From Phycisphaerae bacterium (GTDB lineage: Bacteria > Planctomycetota > Phycisphaerae > SM23-33), in the NCBI GenBank assembly GCA_003551645.1, contig PUND01000099.1, forward strand, positions 1-34,517: a stretch of DNA of 34,517 nt, in the 5' to 3' direction. Both the position numbers and the translations under genes were made by a program. Every line of letters starts with the position of its first letter. Within the stretch, counting starts at the first letter, position 1. Below, piece after piece: positions 8,348-16,556 of the stretch. The notes beneath the pieces were generated by a model. The model saw only the letters and a program-made list of their open reading frames with translations. It searched no databases and had not been told where the DNA came from.

Positions 8348-10353
8348 GGCTGTGCTGTTCCTTCACGTGCGGCGTCGGCGGCTTGCGGCGATCGCGGGAC
8401 GCCTCGGGGGTGGTATTCCGGCACTATCTCGCGCAGCGCCGAGACGATGCGCTCGTGCTCGTCGCATTCGGCGAGGTTATCGAGCTTCTCTATCGCACCG
8501 CTTGCGGTTCCCCAGTCGAAGGCGCGGTGTTTCCAGATGCGGATCTTCGGGTGTACCGTCGGCTCGATGTCTTCGCCTTCCGTCCGCAGCTCCTCAAAAA
8601 CCTTTTCACCGGACCTGGTCCCGGTAAACACGATGTCAATGTCCTCGCCCGGACGGAAACCGCTGAGGGTAATCATGTTGCGTGCCAGGTCCACGATGCG
8701 GACCGGCTCGCCCATGTCCAGCAGGTATATCTGTCCGCCGGTTCCGGTGGCGGCCGCCTGGAGAACGAGCTGCGACGCCTCGGGTATGGTCATGAAGTAT
8801 CGCTTCATCTCCGGGTGTGTCACCCGCACCGGACCGCCGGCGGCGATCTGTTTGCGGAACGCGGGCACGACCGAACCGGCCGAGCCAAGCACGTTGCCGA
8901 ATCGCACCGCCTTGAACTGCGTCTTGACGCCGGGGCGGTTGTTCAGCGCCTGTGTGTAGATTTCGGCGACTCGCTTGGTCGCGCCCATGACTGAGGAGGG
9001 GTTGACGGCCTTGTCGGTCGAGATGAACACGAACTCCGCCACGCCGAAGCAGCACGAAGCGTCCGCGACGTTCCGCGTGCCGAGCACGTTGTTCTTGACC
9101 GCCTCGGCGGGGTTGCACTCCATCAGGGGTACGTGCTTGTGGGCGGCCGCGTGTATGACCACGTCCGGCCGGGCCTTCTGCCAGACCTGCATCACCCGGT
9201 CACGGTCGTATATGTCGCATATCCGTGGCTTGACGGGCACGTCCGGGTGTGCCTCGCGAAGCTCGCTCTCGATATCAAACAGGGGGTTCTCCGCCTGCTC
9301 GACAAGTATCAGCCGGCTGGGCGCGTAGCGGCAGACCTGACGGCACATCTCGGAACCGATGCTGCCGCCGGCGCCGGTGATCAGCACGCGCCGATTGCGC
9401 AGCAGCCGGCCGAGTGCGTCGGTATCCAGCTCCACCTGCTCCCTTCCGAGCAGGTCGTTGATATCGACCGGTCGAATCTGATTGACGGTGACCCGGCCGT
9501 CGATGAGGTCGCCCACGCCCGGCAGCGACTGAAACTTCAGCTTGGTCCCGGCGCAGAGGTCCACGACCCGCTTAAGCTCCTTTCTGGTCGCCGACGGCAT
9601 GGCGATGATGATTTCCTCGACTTCCTCCTCGCCGCAGATGCGTTCGATGTCTTCCGTCCTGCCGAGCACCGGCACGCCGTGAATGAAGATTCCCTGCTTG
9701 GCCGGATCGTCGTCAAGCATCCCGACCACTCGGTACCGCTCCACCGGCATGCGGAAAATTTCCCGGATGACGGTCTCTCCGGCGTTGCCCGCCCCGACTA
9801 TCAGAACCCGTCTCGCGCCCTCGGCCGATACAGGCCGGAGCTGCTCGCGATAGAGGCGGAACCCCAGCCGGGCGCCACCTACCAGGAATACGGTCAGTAG
9901 AAAATCCAGCAGTATCACGCCCTGCGAGAACCGCATGAAATAGGGCGTCAGATATGGCACGGACCTTAGCGCGCTTCTGGGCAATTCACGGAACACTACA
10001 ACCGACAAGAACGCCACCAGGGCGAACCACCACGCGGCCATCAGTATTCGCACGACGTCGTTAAGCGAGGCGTACTGCCAGCCGCCGCGAAGCAGCTTCA
10101 TCTTCCCGAAGATAAGCAGCTTCACTACCACAAAGAAAGGCAGCGTCGGCAGGAATCGCTCTGTTACCCACTGGCCGCCGATTTCCCCGGCGATGTCGAA
10201 ACGCACCAGAAAGGACACAAGCAGCGCCACACAAAACAGAAGCGCATGCAACACCACGTTCACCAGCAGGCGGTGACGCAGCGTAAGGCCCTCGATGAAA
10301 AGGAACGCCCGCGCCGAGATGCCGCGTGTCTGTGGGCTGTCAGTGTCCGGCAT
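8344..10353 (-). CDS. Membrane UDP-HexNAc 4,6-dehydratase, WbpM/PglF/CapD type
   Basis: This is a 669-residue inner-membrane enzyme. Four membrane helices fill residues 30-165. A CoA-binding-like Rossmann fold (VGAGNAGET, 186-194) follows, then the catalytic SDR domain with TGAGGSIG at 326-333. The active site has TDK at 446-448 and MGATK at 456-460, where Met-Lys replaces the usual SDR Tyr-x-x-x-Lys; this substitution is the hallmark of WbpM/FlaA1-type dehydratases. The reaction converts UDP-GlcNAc to UDP-2-acetamido-2,6-dideoxy-4-ketohexose. It heads the three-gene sugar operon and is preceded by a 206-base leader with hairpins. The length fits WbpM (about 665). Identification is firm; exact stereochemistry cannot be read by eye. 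Confidence 0.93.
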   Translation of the reverse strand: MPDTDSPQTRGISARAFLFIEGLTLRHRLLVNVVLHALLFCVALLVSFLVRFDIAGEIGGQWVTERFLPTLPFFVVVKLLIFGKMKLLRGGWQYASLNDVVRILMAAWWFALVAFLSVVVFRELPRSALRSVPYLTPYFMRFSQGVILLDFLLTVFLVGGARLGFRLYREQLRPVSAEGARRVLIVGAGNAGETVIREIFRMPVERYRVVGMLDDDPAKQGIFIHGVPVLGRTEDIERICGEEEVEEIIIAMPSATRKELKRVVDLCAGTKLKFQSLPGVGDLIDGRVTVNQIRPVDINDLLGREQVELDTDALGRLLRNRRVLITGAGGSIGSEMCRQVCRYAPSRLILVEQAENPLFDIESELREAHPDVPVKPRICDIYDRDRVMQVWQKARPDVVIHAAAHKHVPLMECNPAEAVKNNVLGTRNVADASCCFGVAEFVFISTDKAVNPSSVMGATKRVAEIYTQALNNRPGVKTQFKAVRFGNVLGSAGSVVPAFRKQIAAGGPVRVTHPEMKRYFMTIPEASQLVLQAAATGTGGQIYLLDMGEPVRIVDLARNMITLSGFRPGEDIDIVFTGTRSGEKVFEELRTEGEDIEPTVHPKIRIWKHRAFDWGTASGAIEKLDNLAECDEHERIVSALREIVPEYHPRGVPRSPQAADAAREGTAQP

Positions 10354-10376
10354 AAGCAGGGGCCGCCTTTAACTAT

Positions 10377-10405
10377 CGCCGATCAACTAAGTTATGCCAT
10401 CGGCG
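10377..10405 (-). promoter_or_regulatory. Hairpin in the leader of the sugar operon
   Basis: CGCCGAT at 10377-10383 and ATCGGCG at 10399-10405 form a 7-bp stem with a 15-base loop, 24 bases upstream of the dehydratase start codon on the minus strand. It could be a leader structure or a protein-binding site. Confidence 0.4.
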
Positions 10406-10424
10406 CGCATTGGAACGGGCTTTA

Positions 10425-10430
10425 ATTGTA
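10425..10430 (-). promoter_or_regulatory. Possible -10 element of the sugar operon
   Basis: On the minus strand this reads TACAAT, one base from the TATAAT consensus, about 72 bases before the dehydratase start. No good -35 is seen 16-18 bases upstream. The inverted repeat at 10435-10463 covers that position and could be an operator. Confidence 0.25.
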
Positions 10431-10434
10431 GCAT

Positions 10435-10463
10435 TCCGGACCGTCTTAAGATAGCTGTCCGGA
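10435..10463. promoter_or_regulatory. Inverted repeat, possible operator
   Basis: TCCGGAC (10435-10441) and GTCCGGA (10457-10463) are a perfect 7-bp inverted repeat with a 15-base spacer. The spacer contains a second palindrome, TCTTAAGA (10444-10451). It lies between the sugar operon and the upstream TPR gene. Confidence 0.4.
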
Positions 10464-10504
10464 CGGGCGCGCAATCGCATAGACATGCTTTAGTAGTGGG
10501 CGGA

Positions 10505-10542
10505 CCCGCCGGGCGTTCGCGCTTTTTTGCCGTACCGGCGGG
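10505..10542 (-). terminator. Hairpin after the TPR gene
   Basis: CCCGCCGG (10505-10512) and CCGGCGGG (10535-10542) form an 8-bp GC stem 17 bases after the stop codon of the minus-strand TPR gene. The 22-base loop contains a run of six A on the sense strand. No U-tract follows, so it may end transcripts with Rho or only protect a 3' end. Confidence 0.4.
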
Positions 10543-10559
10543 CCTGTGAGCAGACGGGC

Positions 10560-11600
10560 TTATTCTGACGTTCCTGCGGAATCTTCCTCTCCGCGGACGC
10601 GTCGGATGCCTTCGCGGAATGTATCGACCGCCTCCATCAGGTCCGAATCGGCTTCGTCGCCGTGCCGGGCCGCGTTGTCCAGCAGCCGGGTGGCGGCCGT
10701 GGCGTCTGTCTCGAACCAGCGGAGATACGCCAGGCACAGCATCGCCTCGACATTGTGCTGGTCGCGGTCCAGGGCCATCTGCAAATCGCTGACTATCTCG
10801 GCGTAGCGCGTCTCATCCTCGAAGAACTCCGCCGGCCGAAGCGGAACCAGCGGTAATTCCGGGAAGTACCTCAGCGCCTGTGCGAGATTGTAGGCGGCCG
10901 ATGAATAAGAAATCCCGCTGGACATCGCCAGGCGTGTGTGGGCCATGCCCAGATAGCTTTCGGGGGCGGTTCGGCCGAGCTGATGTGCCATTCGGTAGTC
11001 GGACATGGCGTCGTGATGCCGACCCTCGCGCAAGGCCTCCTCGGCCTGTCGCATGTACCTGGCATACGCGCCGTCGGAGTCCGGGACGAGCGAGGTTATC
11101 GGCTCAGGCCCCGCCTGAAGCGTGTGGTCCTGATCGCCACGGTCGAACCCGCGCAGGTAGGTGAAGGCGGCGCCGAGGGCATCCTGACCGATACCGGCAG
11201 GTCCGCCGTTTACATCGCCAAAGTCAGACAGGGCGCTGTCAGTCGGCGTGTAGCGCTGCACCGAACTCATGGACGGGCCTTCAGGGGCCTCGGGCGATGA
11301 GAGCCCCAGTGCATCGGGGTAGTCCGACGGGCTTGTCCTCTGAATCTCGAAGCCGCTTCGGGTGGTGTCCCGGCTAAGCAGGTTGGATGACGCCCCGCCT
11401 GCCGAGTCGCGCAGACCGCCCACGCCGGACGAATACCGCTGGAAGTCACGGATTCCCGAGGAAGTACCCGGTTGGCTTATGCTTCCTACGCCGCTGAGAT
11501 CCACATCCGATCTGGTTTGTGCGTTCAGGACAAGCGGCCAGGCCCCTATTGCCGCCAATGTCGCCGCGACCGCCAAGGTTGCTCGCCTTGCCTTATGCAT
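10560..11600 (-). CDS. Exported TPR-containing protein
   Basis: This 346-residue protein has a signal peptide at 1-28 (cleavage near LNAQ-T). A low-complexity Ser/Gly/Asp/Arg region without clear domains covers about 30-175. TPR-like helices fill about 178-335, for example AEEALREGRHHDAMSDYRMA and the ALDRDQHNVEAMLCLAYLRW repeat. The start is well supported by AGGAGG 7 bases upstream. It is 30 bases downstream of the DUF2723 gene and reads in the same direction, so the two form an operon. The role is unknown; as a periplasmic TPR protein next to glycan genes it may be a scaffold. No catalytic motif is visible. Confidence 0.8.
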   Translation of the reverse strand: MHKARRATLAVAATLAAIGAWPLVLNAQTRSDVDLSGVGSISQPGTSSGIRDFQRYSSGVGGLRDSAGGASSNLLSRDTTRSGFEIQRTSPSDYPDALGLSSPEAPEGPSMSSVQRYTPTDSALSDFGDVNGGPAGIGQDALGAAFTYLRGFDRGDQDHTLQAGPEPITSLVPDSDGAYARYMRQAEEALREGRHHDAMSDYRMAHQLGRTAPESYLGMAHTRLAMSSGISYSSAAYNLAQALRYFPELPLVPLRPAEFFEDETRYAEIVSDLQMALDRDQHNVEAMLCLAYLRWFETDATAATRLLDNAARHGDEADSDLMEAVDTFREGIRRVRGEEDSAGTSE

Positions 11601-11630
11601 GGCTGCACCTCCTCTTAAACATTCTACACT

Positions 11631-13241
11631 CTAATCGGCTTGATTTCGAATCATATCCGGCGGTTCTTCCCGCCAGACCACCCGGTAGAGTACCGCGTTT
11701 TCCGGACGTTCAAAGTCCGCATCCTCCGCAACACCATCGGGCGCCTTGTCCGGCGAGAGCACGTAAAGCTCCCGGCCGTCGAGTACATCATGGAACCGTC
11801 GCCTGCTGCGGGCCACGGCCTCCGGGTCGTCGTGAAGCTCCGTTTCCGGAGGTAGATACGACGGCAACGGACGGCCATAATTCTGGGCCTCCACGTTTTC
11901 CACGCCACCGCGGCGCTGCATCTCGGCCTTCAGCGCCCAGGTCGGAGTTGTCTGGGCCCATATTACGCCGCCTGTTTCCGCCGCCTGGTCGATCGCCTCT
12001 CGTGCGAACCGTGCCGCGGAGGTCTCGTTGTGTTTCCACGGCTGAATCCAGTATCGCATCTCGTCGCGGTAGGGCAGCTCCCGCTCGCGAACCTGCTCGA
12101 TACCGGCTGCCCGGGCTACGGCCGGCAGTGATGCGTAGGTCACCGGGGGAATGATTATCGAGAGTACGCAGGCGACGACGGCCACCCTCCGCCAGCGCGG
12201 CGAACTTCTGGTAAGCGTGTCAGCTCCCAGGCCCGCTGCCAGGGCCACCAGAGCGACCGTCGGCAGCAGGAACGTGAACTGATCCGGCACCGGGTAGCGG
12301 ACCACGAAAAAGGCGTGTATGAAGGTAATAGCGCCCACGGCCGCCGCGGCCGGCCTGCCCAGACGGCGGCCCATACTCACCCATCCCACCACCGCCAGCG
12401 GCAGCAGGAAGCTAACGAAACTCAGCGAACCCAGGGCGGCATTGGCCTTCCAGTACTTGGACAGACCGAAGATGTTCGCGACCTGCGCGCCGTATTCGCC
12501 CACCAGGGCCGACCTGACCGCGCTGACGATGTTGTAGTCCGGCTGGGCCGCGAGATGGATTATCTGTCCCAGATAGATGCTCGCGCCGGCGATCCACGTC
12601 GCGGCCGATATCGCCAGCCAGCGGGCGGTGAGGCGCCGCTTCGCCAGCAACCACAGCACCACCACCGCATAGACCGGCAGAGGAAGCAGCGCCAGGTTGT
12701 GTATCGCGAAGCCCAGTCCGTTCACCAGCGCCAGAGCGGCGAGCTTCCTGCCGTCGGGACGATGGATGAGCGAGACCAGCAGCCATATCTCGATAATCAG
12801 CCCGGCGACGGTCCAGGGGTAGATCATGGCGTAGGACGACAGTGTCCAGGCGATGTGAGTAACCGCCAGCATGCCGGCCGACGCGGCGCCGATCCATCGT
12901 TTGCCGGTCATCCGGCACAGCATCGCGGCCATGCAAGCCAGCGCCACGGCCATCCCAAGCCCGCTGAGATAGTTCACCCAGAACGAATCCGGACCGGGCA
13001 TGCGGGCTATCGCCCGTCCCATTGCGATATACAGCGGATGGGCAAGCGCGAGGCCGAGTTCTCCGGTATAGTCGCCTACGGCCACACGCCACTGGAACAT
13101 CCCGCTGTCCTGCCAGCTTATGCCCCTTTGGCAGGTCGCGGCGTACAGCACGGCCGCGGCGACAAAGACGCCAATCCACAAGCTCCTGATGGAGGGGCCC
13201 TTGTCTTCTGGTCGATAGGGAATGTGTGTGTCGGTGCTCAT
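11631..13241 (-). CDS. DUF2723-family (GT-C-like) polytopic membrane protein
   Basis: This 536-residue protein has about 10-11 hydrophobic helices between residues 20 and 370 and then a soluble C-terminal part of about 150 residues. The first extracytoplasmic loop carries WQDSGMF (43-49). An acidic residue at that place is typical of DUF2723 and of GT-C glycosyltransferases such as protein O-mannosyltransferases, which use polyprenyl-phosphate sugars. GT-C membership is therefore an inference, not a proven activity. The C-terminal part has a beta/alpha look and ends with YRVVWREEPP. It is transcribed with the TPR gene and diverges from the UbiA-family gene. No Shine-Dalgarno is clear before the ATG. 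Confidence 0.78.
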   Translation of the reverse strand: MSTDTHIPYRPEDKGPSIRSLWIGVFVAAAVLYAATCQRGISWQDSGMFQWRVAVGDYTGELGLALAHPLYIAMGRAIARMPGPDSFWVNYLSGLGMAVALACMAAMLCRMTGKRWIGAASAGMLAVTHIAWTLSSYAMIYPWTVAGLIIEIWLLVSLIHRPDGRKLAALALVNGLGFAIHNLALLPLPVYAVVVLWLLAKRRLTARWLAISAATWIAGASIYLGQIIHLAAQPDYNIVSAVRSALVGEYGAQVANIFGLSKYWKANAALGSLSFVSFLLPLAVVGWVSMGRRLGRPAAAAVGAITFIHAFFVVRYPVPDQFTFLLPTVALVALAAGLGADTLTRSSPRWRRVAVVACVLSIIIPPVTYASLPAVARAAGIEQVRERELPYRDEMRYWIQPWKHNETSAARFAREAIDQAAETGGVIWAQTTPTWALKAEMQRRGGVENVEAQNYGRPLPSYLPPETELHDDPEAVARSRRRFHDVLDGRELYVLSPDKAPDGVAEDADFERPENAVLYRVVWREEPPDMIRNQAD

Positions 13242-13290
13242 AACGCCAATGATATCGGCAACAGGCGGCGAAGGTAATTACGAATCTCGG

Positions 13291-13390
13291 CCTGAGCAGG
13301 TTGTGATGCCTCAGGTGGCGCGGGCTTGCAGCCCGTGAAGAGGATGTAAGCGGAAGCGGACCAACAGCCGACATGGGCGGGATGCCCACG
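13291..13390. repeat. Cluster of three short palindromes
   Basis: Three hairpins lie in a row: CCTGAG/CTCAGG (13291-13296, 13310-13315), CGGGCT/AGCCCG (13321-13326, 13330-13335) and TGGGC/GCCCA (13374-13378, 13384-13388). The last two resemble the GGGC-N-GCCC intergenic palindromes that are widespread in many GC-rich genomes. The third covers the first possible ATG of the UbiA-family gene. Confidence 0.5.
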
Positions 13391-14446
13391 CCGCAGCGGA
13401 AGAACATCGCAAATGGCTCCCCCGTAGAAACGGCATCGAAAATCAGGCGAACCTTGAACGGCGAGAGGACAATACGTGGCGACTCCGGCGGCTTCGCGGC
13501 GCTGATAGAGGCGATGCGCCCGCGTCACTGGGTCAAGAACGGCTTCGTGGCCGCGCCGCTGCTTTTCGCGCAGCGGTTCGACGATCCGCTCGCCTGGGCG
13601 CGATGCCTGGCGGCCGTGGCGGGTTTCTGCCTGCTTTCAAGCGCCGTGTACCTGATAAACGACGTCTGCGACCGCCGCCGCGACCGCGCTCACCCTGCCA
13701 AGGCCCGGAGGCCGATAGCGGCGGGGCGGCTGTCGGTTCGGCTGGCCCTGGTCTCGGCCGGTGTCCTGCTGGCCGGTGGGCTTGGCGTCGCCGCAGCAGT
13801 CGAGTTGACCGCCGACGATGCTTCCCGGCCGCTGGCGGGGTTCGGACTGCCCGCCTGGACCGGCGGATATCTGCTGATGAACCTGGCGTATTCGCTGTGG
13901 CTTAAGAACCGGGTAATCGTGGATGTGATCCTGGTGGCGATGGGTTTCGTCTTTCGCGCGATGGCCGGGGCGGCCGCCATCGTGGTGCCGATAAGCCCCT
14001 GGCTGGTCCTGTGCACCTTCACGCTGTGTCTGTTCATAGCCCTGTGCAAACGGCGCAGCGAGATCGCCGAGCTTCCGGCCGACCGCGCCGCGGCCGCGCG
14101 AACCACCAACCGATCATACGAGCAACCGGACCTGGAGCATATGCTGACCGCCTCGGCGGCGCTGGCGATACTGACCTACTGCCTGTACTGCGTCGCGCCG
14201 CGGACGGTTATGCAGTTCGGCTCGGCTCATATGATCTGGACGGTTCCGCTTGTGGTTTACGGGCTGTTCCGCTACAGCCGCATCGCACGCAGGGCCGGCG
14301 GAAGCGATCCGATAGAGTTGCTCGTGCGGGACAGGGTGATGTGGGCTGTGCTGCTGGCGTATGCCGGGCTTTCCGCGCTTATCGTCACATACGGCCGGCA
14401 CCCGGCCGTGCGGGATGTCCTGGACGTGTATATTCCCGGCGGATAG
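13373..14446 (+). CDS. UbiA-family prenyltransferase, DPPR synthase-like
   Basis: This polytopic membrane enzyme of the UbiA superfamily is most like decaprenyl-phosphate phosphoribosyltransferase (Rv3806c type), which joins PRPP to a polyprenyl phosphate. The signature NDVCDRRRDRAHPAKARRP lies at 96-114 of the longest frame, with Asp97, Asp100 and Asp104 as metal ligands. The second signature DVILVAMGFVFRAMAG follows. About nine helices are visible. The start is uncertain: the ATGs at 13373 and 13382 lie inside a palindromic repeat and their 45 residues look non-coding. The family usually begins a few residues before RPxxWVKN, so a TTG at 13454 or the ATG at 13514 are real alternatives. The SDR gene follows 31 bases later. 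Confidence 0.88.
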   Translation: MGGMPTPQRKNIANGSPVETASKIRRTLNGERTIRGDSGGFAALIEAMRPRHWVKNGFVAAPLLFAQRFDDPLAWARCLAAVAGFCLLSSAVYLINDVCDRRRDRAHPAKARRPIAAGRLSVRLALVSAGVLLAGGLGVAAAVELTADDASRPLAGFGLPAWTGGYLLMNLAYSLWLKNRVIVDVILVAMGFVFRAMAGAAAIVVPISPWLVLCTFTLCLFIALCKRRSEIAELPADRAAAARTTNRSYEQPDLEHMLTASAALAILTYCLYCVAPRTVMQFGSAHMIWTVPLVVYGLFRYSRIARRAGGSDPIELLVRDRVMWAVLLAYAGLSALIVTYGRHPAVRDVLDVYIPGG

Positions 14447-14477
14447 CACCGCCGCGGCAAGACTGGAGGCAAGCCGT

Positions 14478-15515
14478 ATGGCGCGATACATGGTAACCGG
14501 AGGGGCGGGTTTTCTGGGCATAAACCTCGTCCGATACCTGCTGGACAAAGGCCAGGAGGTGACGTCGCTGGACGTGGCGGAGTTCGACTACCCCGACTGC
14601 CGCGACCGCGTCCGCGTCATAACCGGCGACATCCGCGACCGCGACGCCGTTCGCGAGGCCACAGAGGGCGCGGACATCGTGGTCCACTGCGCGGCCGCGT
14701 TGCCGCTGTATAAGAAGGAGGACATCTTCAGCACCGACGTTGACGGCACACGCAACGTCGCCGCCGAGGCCGAGCGGACCGCCAGGCGGCTGATACACGT
14801 TTCCTCCACGGCCGTCTATGGCATACCGGACCACCACCCGCTGCGCGAAGACGACCCGCTGGACGGCGTCGGGCCTTACGGCGAGGCGAAGATAGAAGCC
14901 GAGCGGATATGTCTTGAACTGCGCGATCGCGGTTTCTGCGTGCCGATACTGCGGCCGAAGTCGTTCATCGGCCCGGAGCGGCTGGGCGTGTTCGCGATGC
15001 TCTACGACTGGGCCAGGGACGGCAAGGGCTTCCCCATGGTCGGTCGGGGCGACAACCGCTACCAGTTCCTCGACGTCGAGGACCTCTGCGACGCCATCTG
15101 GCTATCCGCGACGCTGGAGCCGGACCGCGTCAACGACACGTTCAACATAGGCGCCAAGGAGTTCACCACCATGCGGGAGGACTTCCAGGCGGTCCTGGAC
15201 GCCGCCGGGTACGGCAAGAAGGTCCACGGTCTGCCGGCCGGGCCGATGATATGGACGCTCCGGTTGCTGGAGCGCCTGGGGCTGTCGCCGCTTTACAAGT
15301 GGGTTTACGAGACCGCGTGCAAGGACTCGTTCGTCTCCATCGACAAGGCCCGGGCCGTGCTCGGCTGGGAGCCGAAATACTCAAACAAAGACGCCCTGCT
15401 GCGCAACTATCAGTGGTATCTGGACAACCTCGACCGCTTCGAGGGCGCCAGCGGCATCTCACACCGCGTCCCGTGGAGCCAGGGCATACTGAAGCTCGCG
15501 AAGATCTTCTTCTGA
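14478..15515 (+). CDS. NAD-dependent epimerase/dehydratase (extended SDR)
   Basis: This 345-residue extended short-chain dehydrogenase acts on nucleotide- or lipid-linked sugars or similar hydroxyls. The NAD site TGGAGFLG is at 7-14, the catalytic Ser/Thr are in HVSSTAVYG (107-115), and Tyr134/Lys138 form YGEAK. A longer open frame begins at 14361, but the ATG at 14478 is right. It has GGAGG 8 bases upstream, and the Rossmann strand starts at residue 4 as usual. It follows the UbiA gene closely, so the pair may act in one lipid-sugar pathway. Similar SDRs serve as GalE-like epimerases, 4,6-dehydratases or 3-beta-hydroxysteroid dehydrogenases, and the substrate cannot be chosen by eye. Confidence 0.88.
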   Translation: MARYMVTGGAGFLGINLVRYLLDKGQEVTSLDVAEFDYPDCRDRVRVITGDIRDRDAVREATEGADIVVHCAAALPLYKKEDIFSTDVDGTRNVAAEAERTARRLIHVSSTAVYGIPDHHPLREDDPLDGVGPYGEAKIEAERICLELRDRGFCVPILRPKSFIGPERLGVFAMLYDWARDGKGFPMVGRGDNRYQFLDVEDLCDAIWLSATLEPDRVNDTFNIGAKEFTTMREDFQAVLDAAGYGKKVHGLPAGPMIWTLRLLERLGLSPLYKWVYETACKDSFVSIDKARAVLGWEPKYSNKDALLRNYQWYLDNLDRFEGASGISHRVPWSQGILKLAKIFF

Positions 15516-15535
15516 TTCCGGCGACTTCCGGCGAC
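15516..15535. repeat. Decamer tandem repeat, 2 units, directly after a stop codon
   Basis: TTCCGGCGAC occurs twice in perfect tandem, beginning at the first base after the TGA of the SDR gene. It fits the pattern of short tandem arrays after stop codons seen at three other genes in the window. Confidence 0.6.
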
Positions 15536-15609
15536 ATGGGACATCCGCGGCGGGGCGGGAGCGTTTCGCCGCTTCCTGGGCGGCTCCGCCGAGGTTAGTA
15601 TAGTCGGCC

Positions 15610-16377
15610 ATGAACGACCCCCGGCGGCGCAACATCAAGCTGGTAATCGCCTACCGCGGCGCCGACTACCACGGCTGGCAGCGGCAGCGGGAGCACCTTC
15701 CGACCATCCAGCAGGCGGTGGAGACGGCCGCGGCGAGGGTGCTCGGCGAGCGTGTGTGTGTAAACGGGGCCTCGCGGACCGACGCCGGAGTGCACGCAGC
15801 CGGACAGGTCGCGACCATGCTTACGGGGAATCTGTCCATCCCGCTTGAGAACCTGCGGCGAGCGATGGACGGAAAGCTGCCCGACGACATCGCCATCCGC
15901 TCGGCCGAGGAGGTGTCGCCGGATTTCCACGCCTCACGCTCGGCCAGTGGCAAGACATACCTCTATCGCATCCACGCAGCGCCGGCCAAGCCGGTGATGC
16001 TCGCCGACCAGGTCTGTATCTGCCGCGCACCGCTGAGGCCCGATACGATGCGCCTGGCGGCGCGGCGGCTGATAGGCACGCACGATTTCGCGGGCTTCGC
16101 CTCGGCCGCCGACGAGCGCGAATCCACCGTCCGTACACTGTCGCGCTGCGACGTGGCCGAGACCGACGGCGAAATCCGCCTCAAAGTTACCGGCGACGGT
16201 TTCCTCTATCACATGGTCCGCAACATCGCCGGCACGCTGATCGAGATCGGCAGGGGCAGGTGGCGGCCCGGCAGGATCGACGAAATCCTTTCATCCGGCG
16301 ACCGCCGGCTGGCCGGCCACACCGCGGCGGCGGAGGGACTGACGCTTCTGTGCGTGCATTACGACGGTAATCGGTAG
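15610..16377 (+). CDS. truA: tRNA pseudouridine(38-40) synthase TruA
   Basis: TruA converts uridines 38-40 in the anticodon arm of many tRNAs to pseudouridine. The 255-residue protein has GADYHGWQRQ near 18-27 and the catalytic aspartate Asp58 in SRTDAGVHA. Further landmarks are HDFAGFASA in the middle and DGFLYHMVRNIAGTL near the C-terminus. The length is normal (about 245-270). The start ATG at 15610 has only a distant GAGG (about 17 bases), so the ribosome-binding site is weak. It follows the SDR gene by 94 bases and may be read from the same transcript. Confidence 0.95.
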   Translation: MNDPRRRNIKLVIAYRGADYHGWQRQREHLPTIQQAVETAAARVLGERVCVNGASRTDAGVHAAGQVATMLTGNLSIPLENLRRAMDGKLPDDIAIRSAEEVSPDFHASRSASGKTYLYRIHAAPAKPVMLADQVCICRAPLRPDTMRLAARRLIGTHDFAGFASAADERESTVRTLSRCDVAETDGEIRLKVTGDGFLYHMVRNIAGTLIEIGRGRWRPGRIDEILSSGDRRLAGHTAAAEGLTLLCVHYDGNR

Positions 16378-16556
16378 CCGGTGACCAGCCGCCGACAGTC
16401 CATTGCGCGAGCAACCAAGTTCGGCGTGGAAGTTGCCCAGAACATTTTTGGCGCAAGCGGGGGGGCAGTGTAATGCGTGTCAAATCGTCCGGCGGCGTAG
16501 TCGGGCAAGGTCATACGGGAAATCCGGGTTGATCACGCTTTTGCTGAGGTTGCACC

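Noticed and set aside
7418-8959. Plus-strand open frame of 513 codons
   Set aside because: It is antisense to the DegT aminotransferase and dehydratase, both with intact catalytic motifs.
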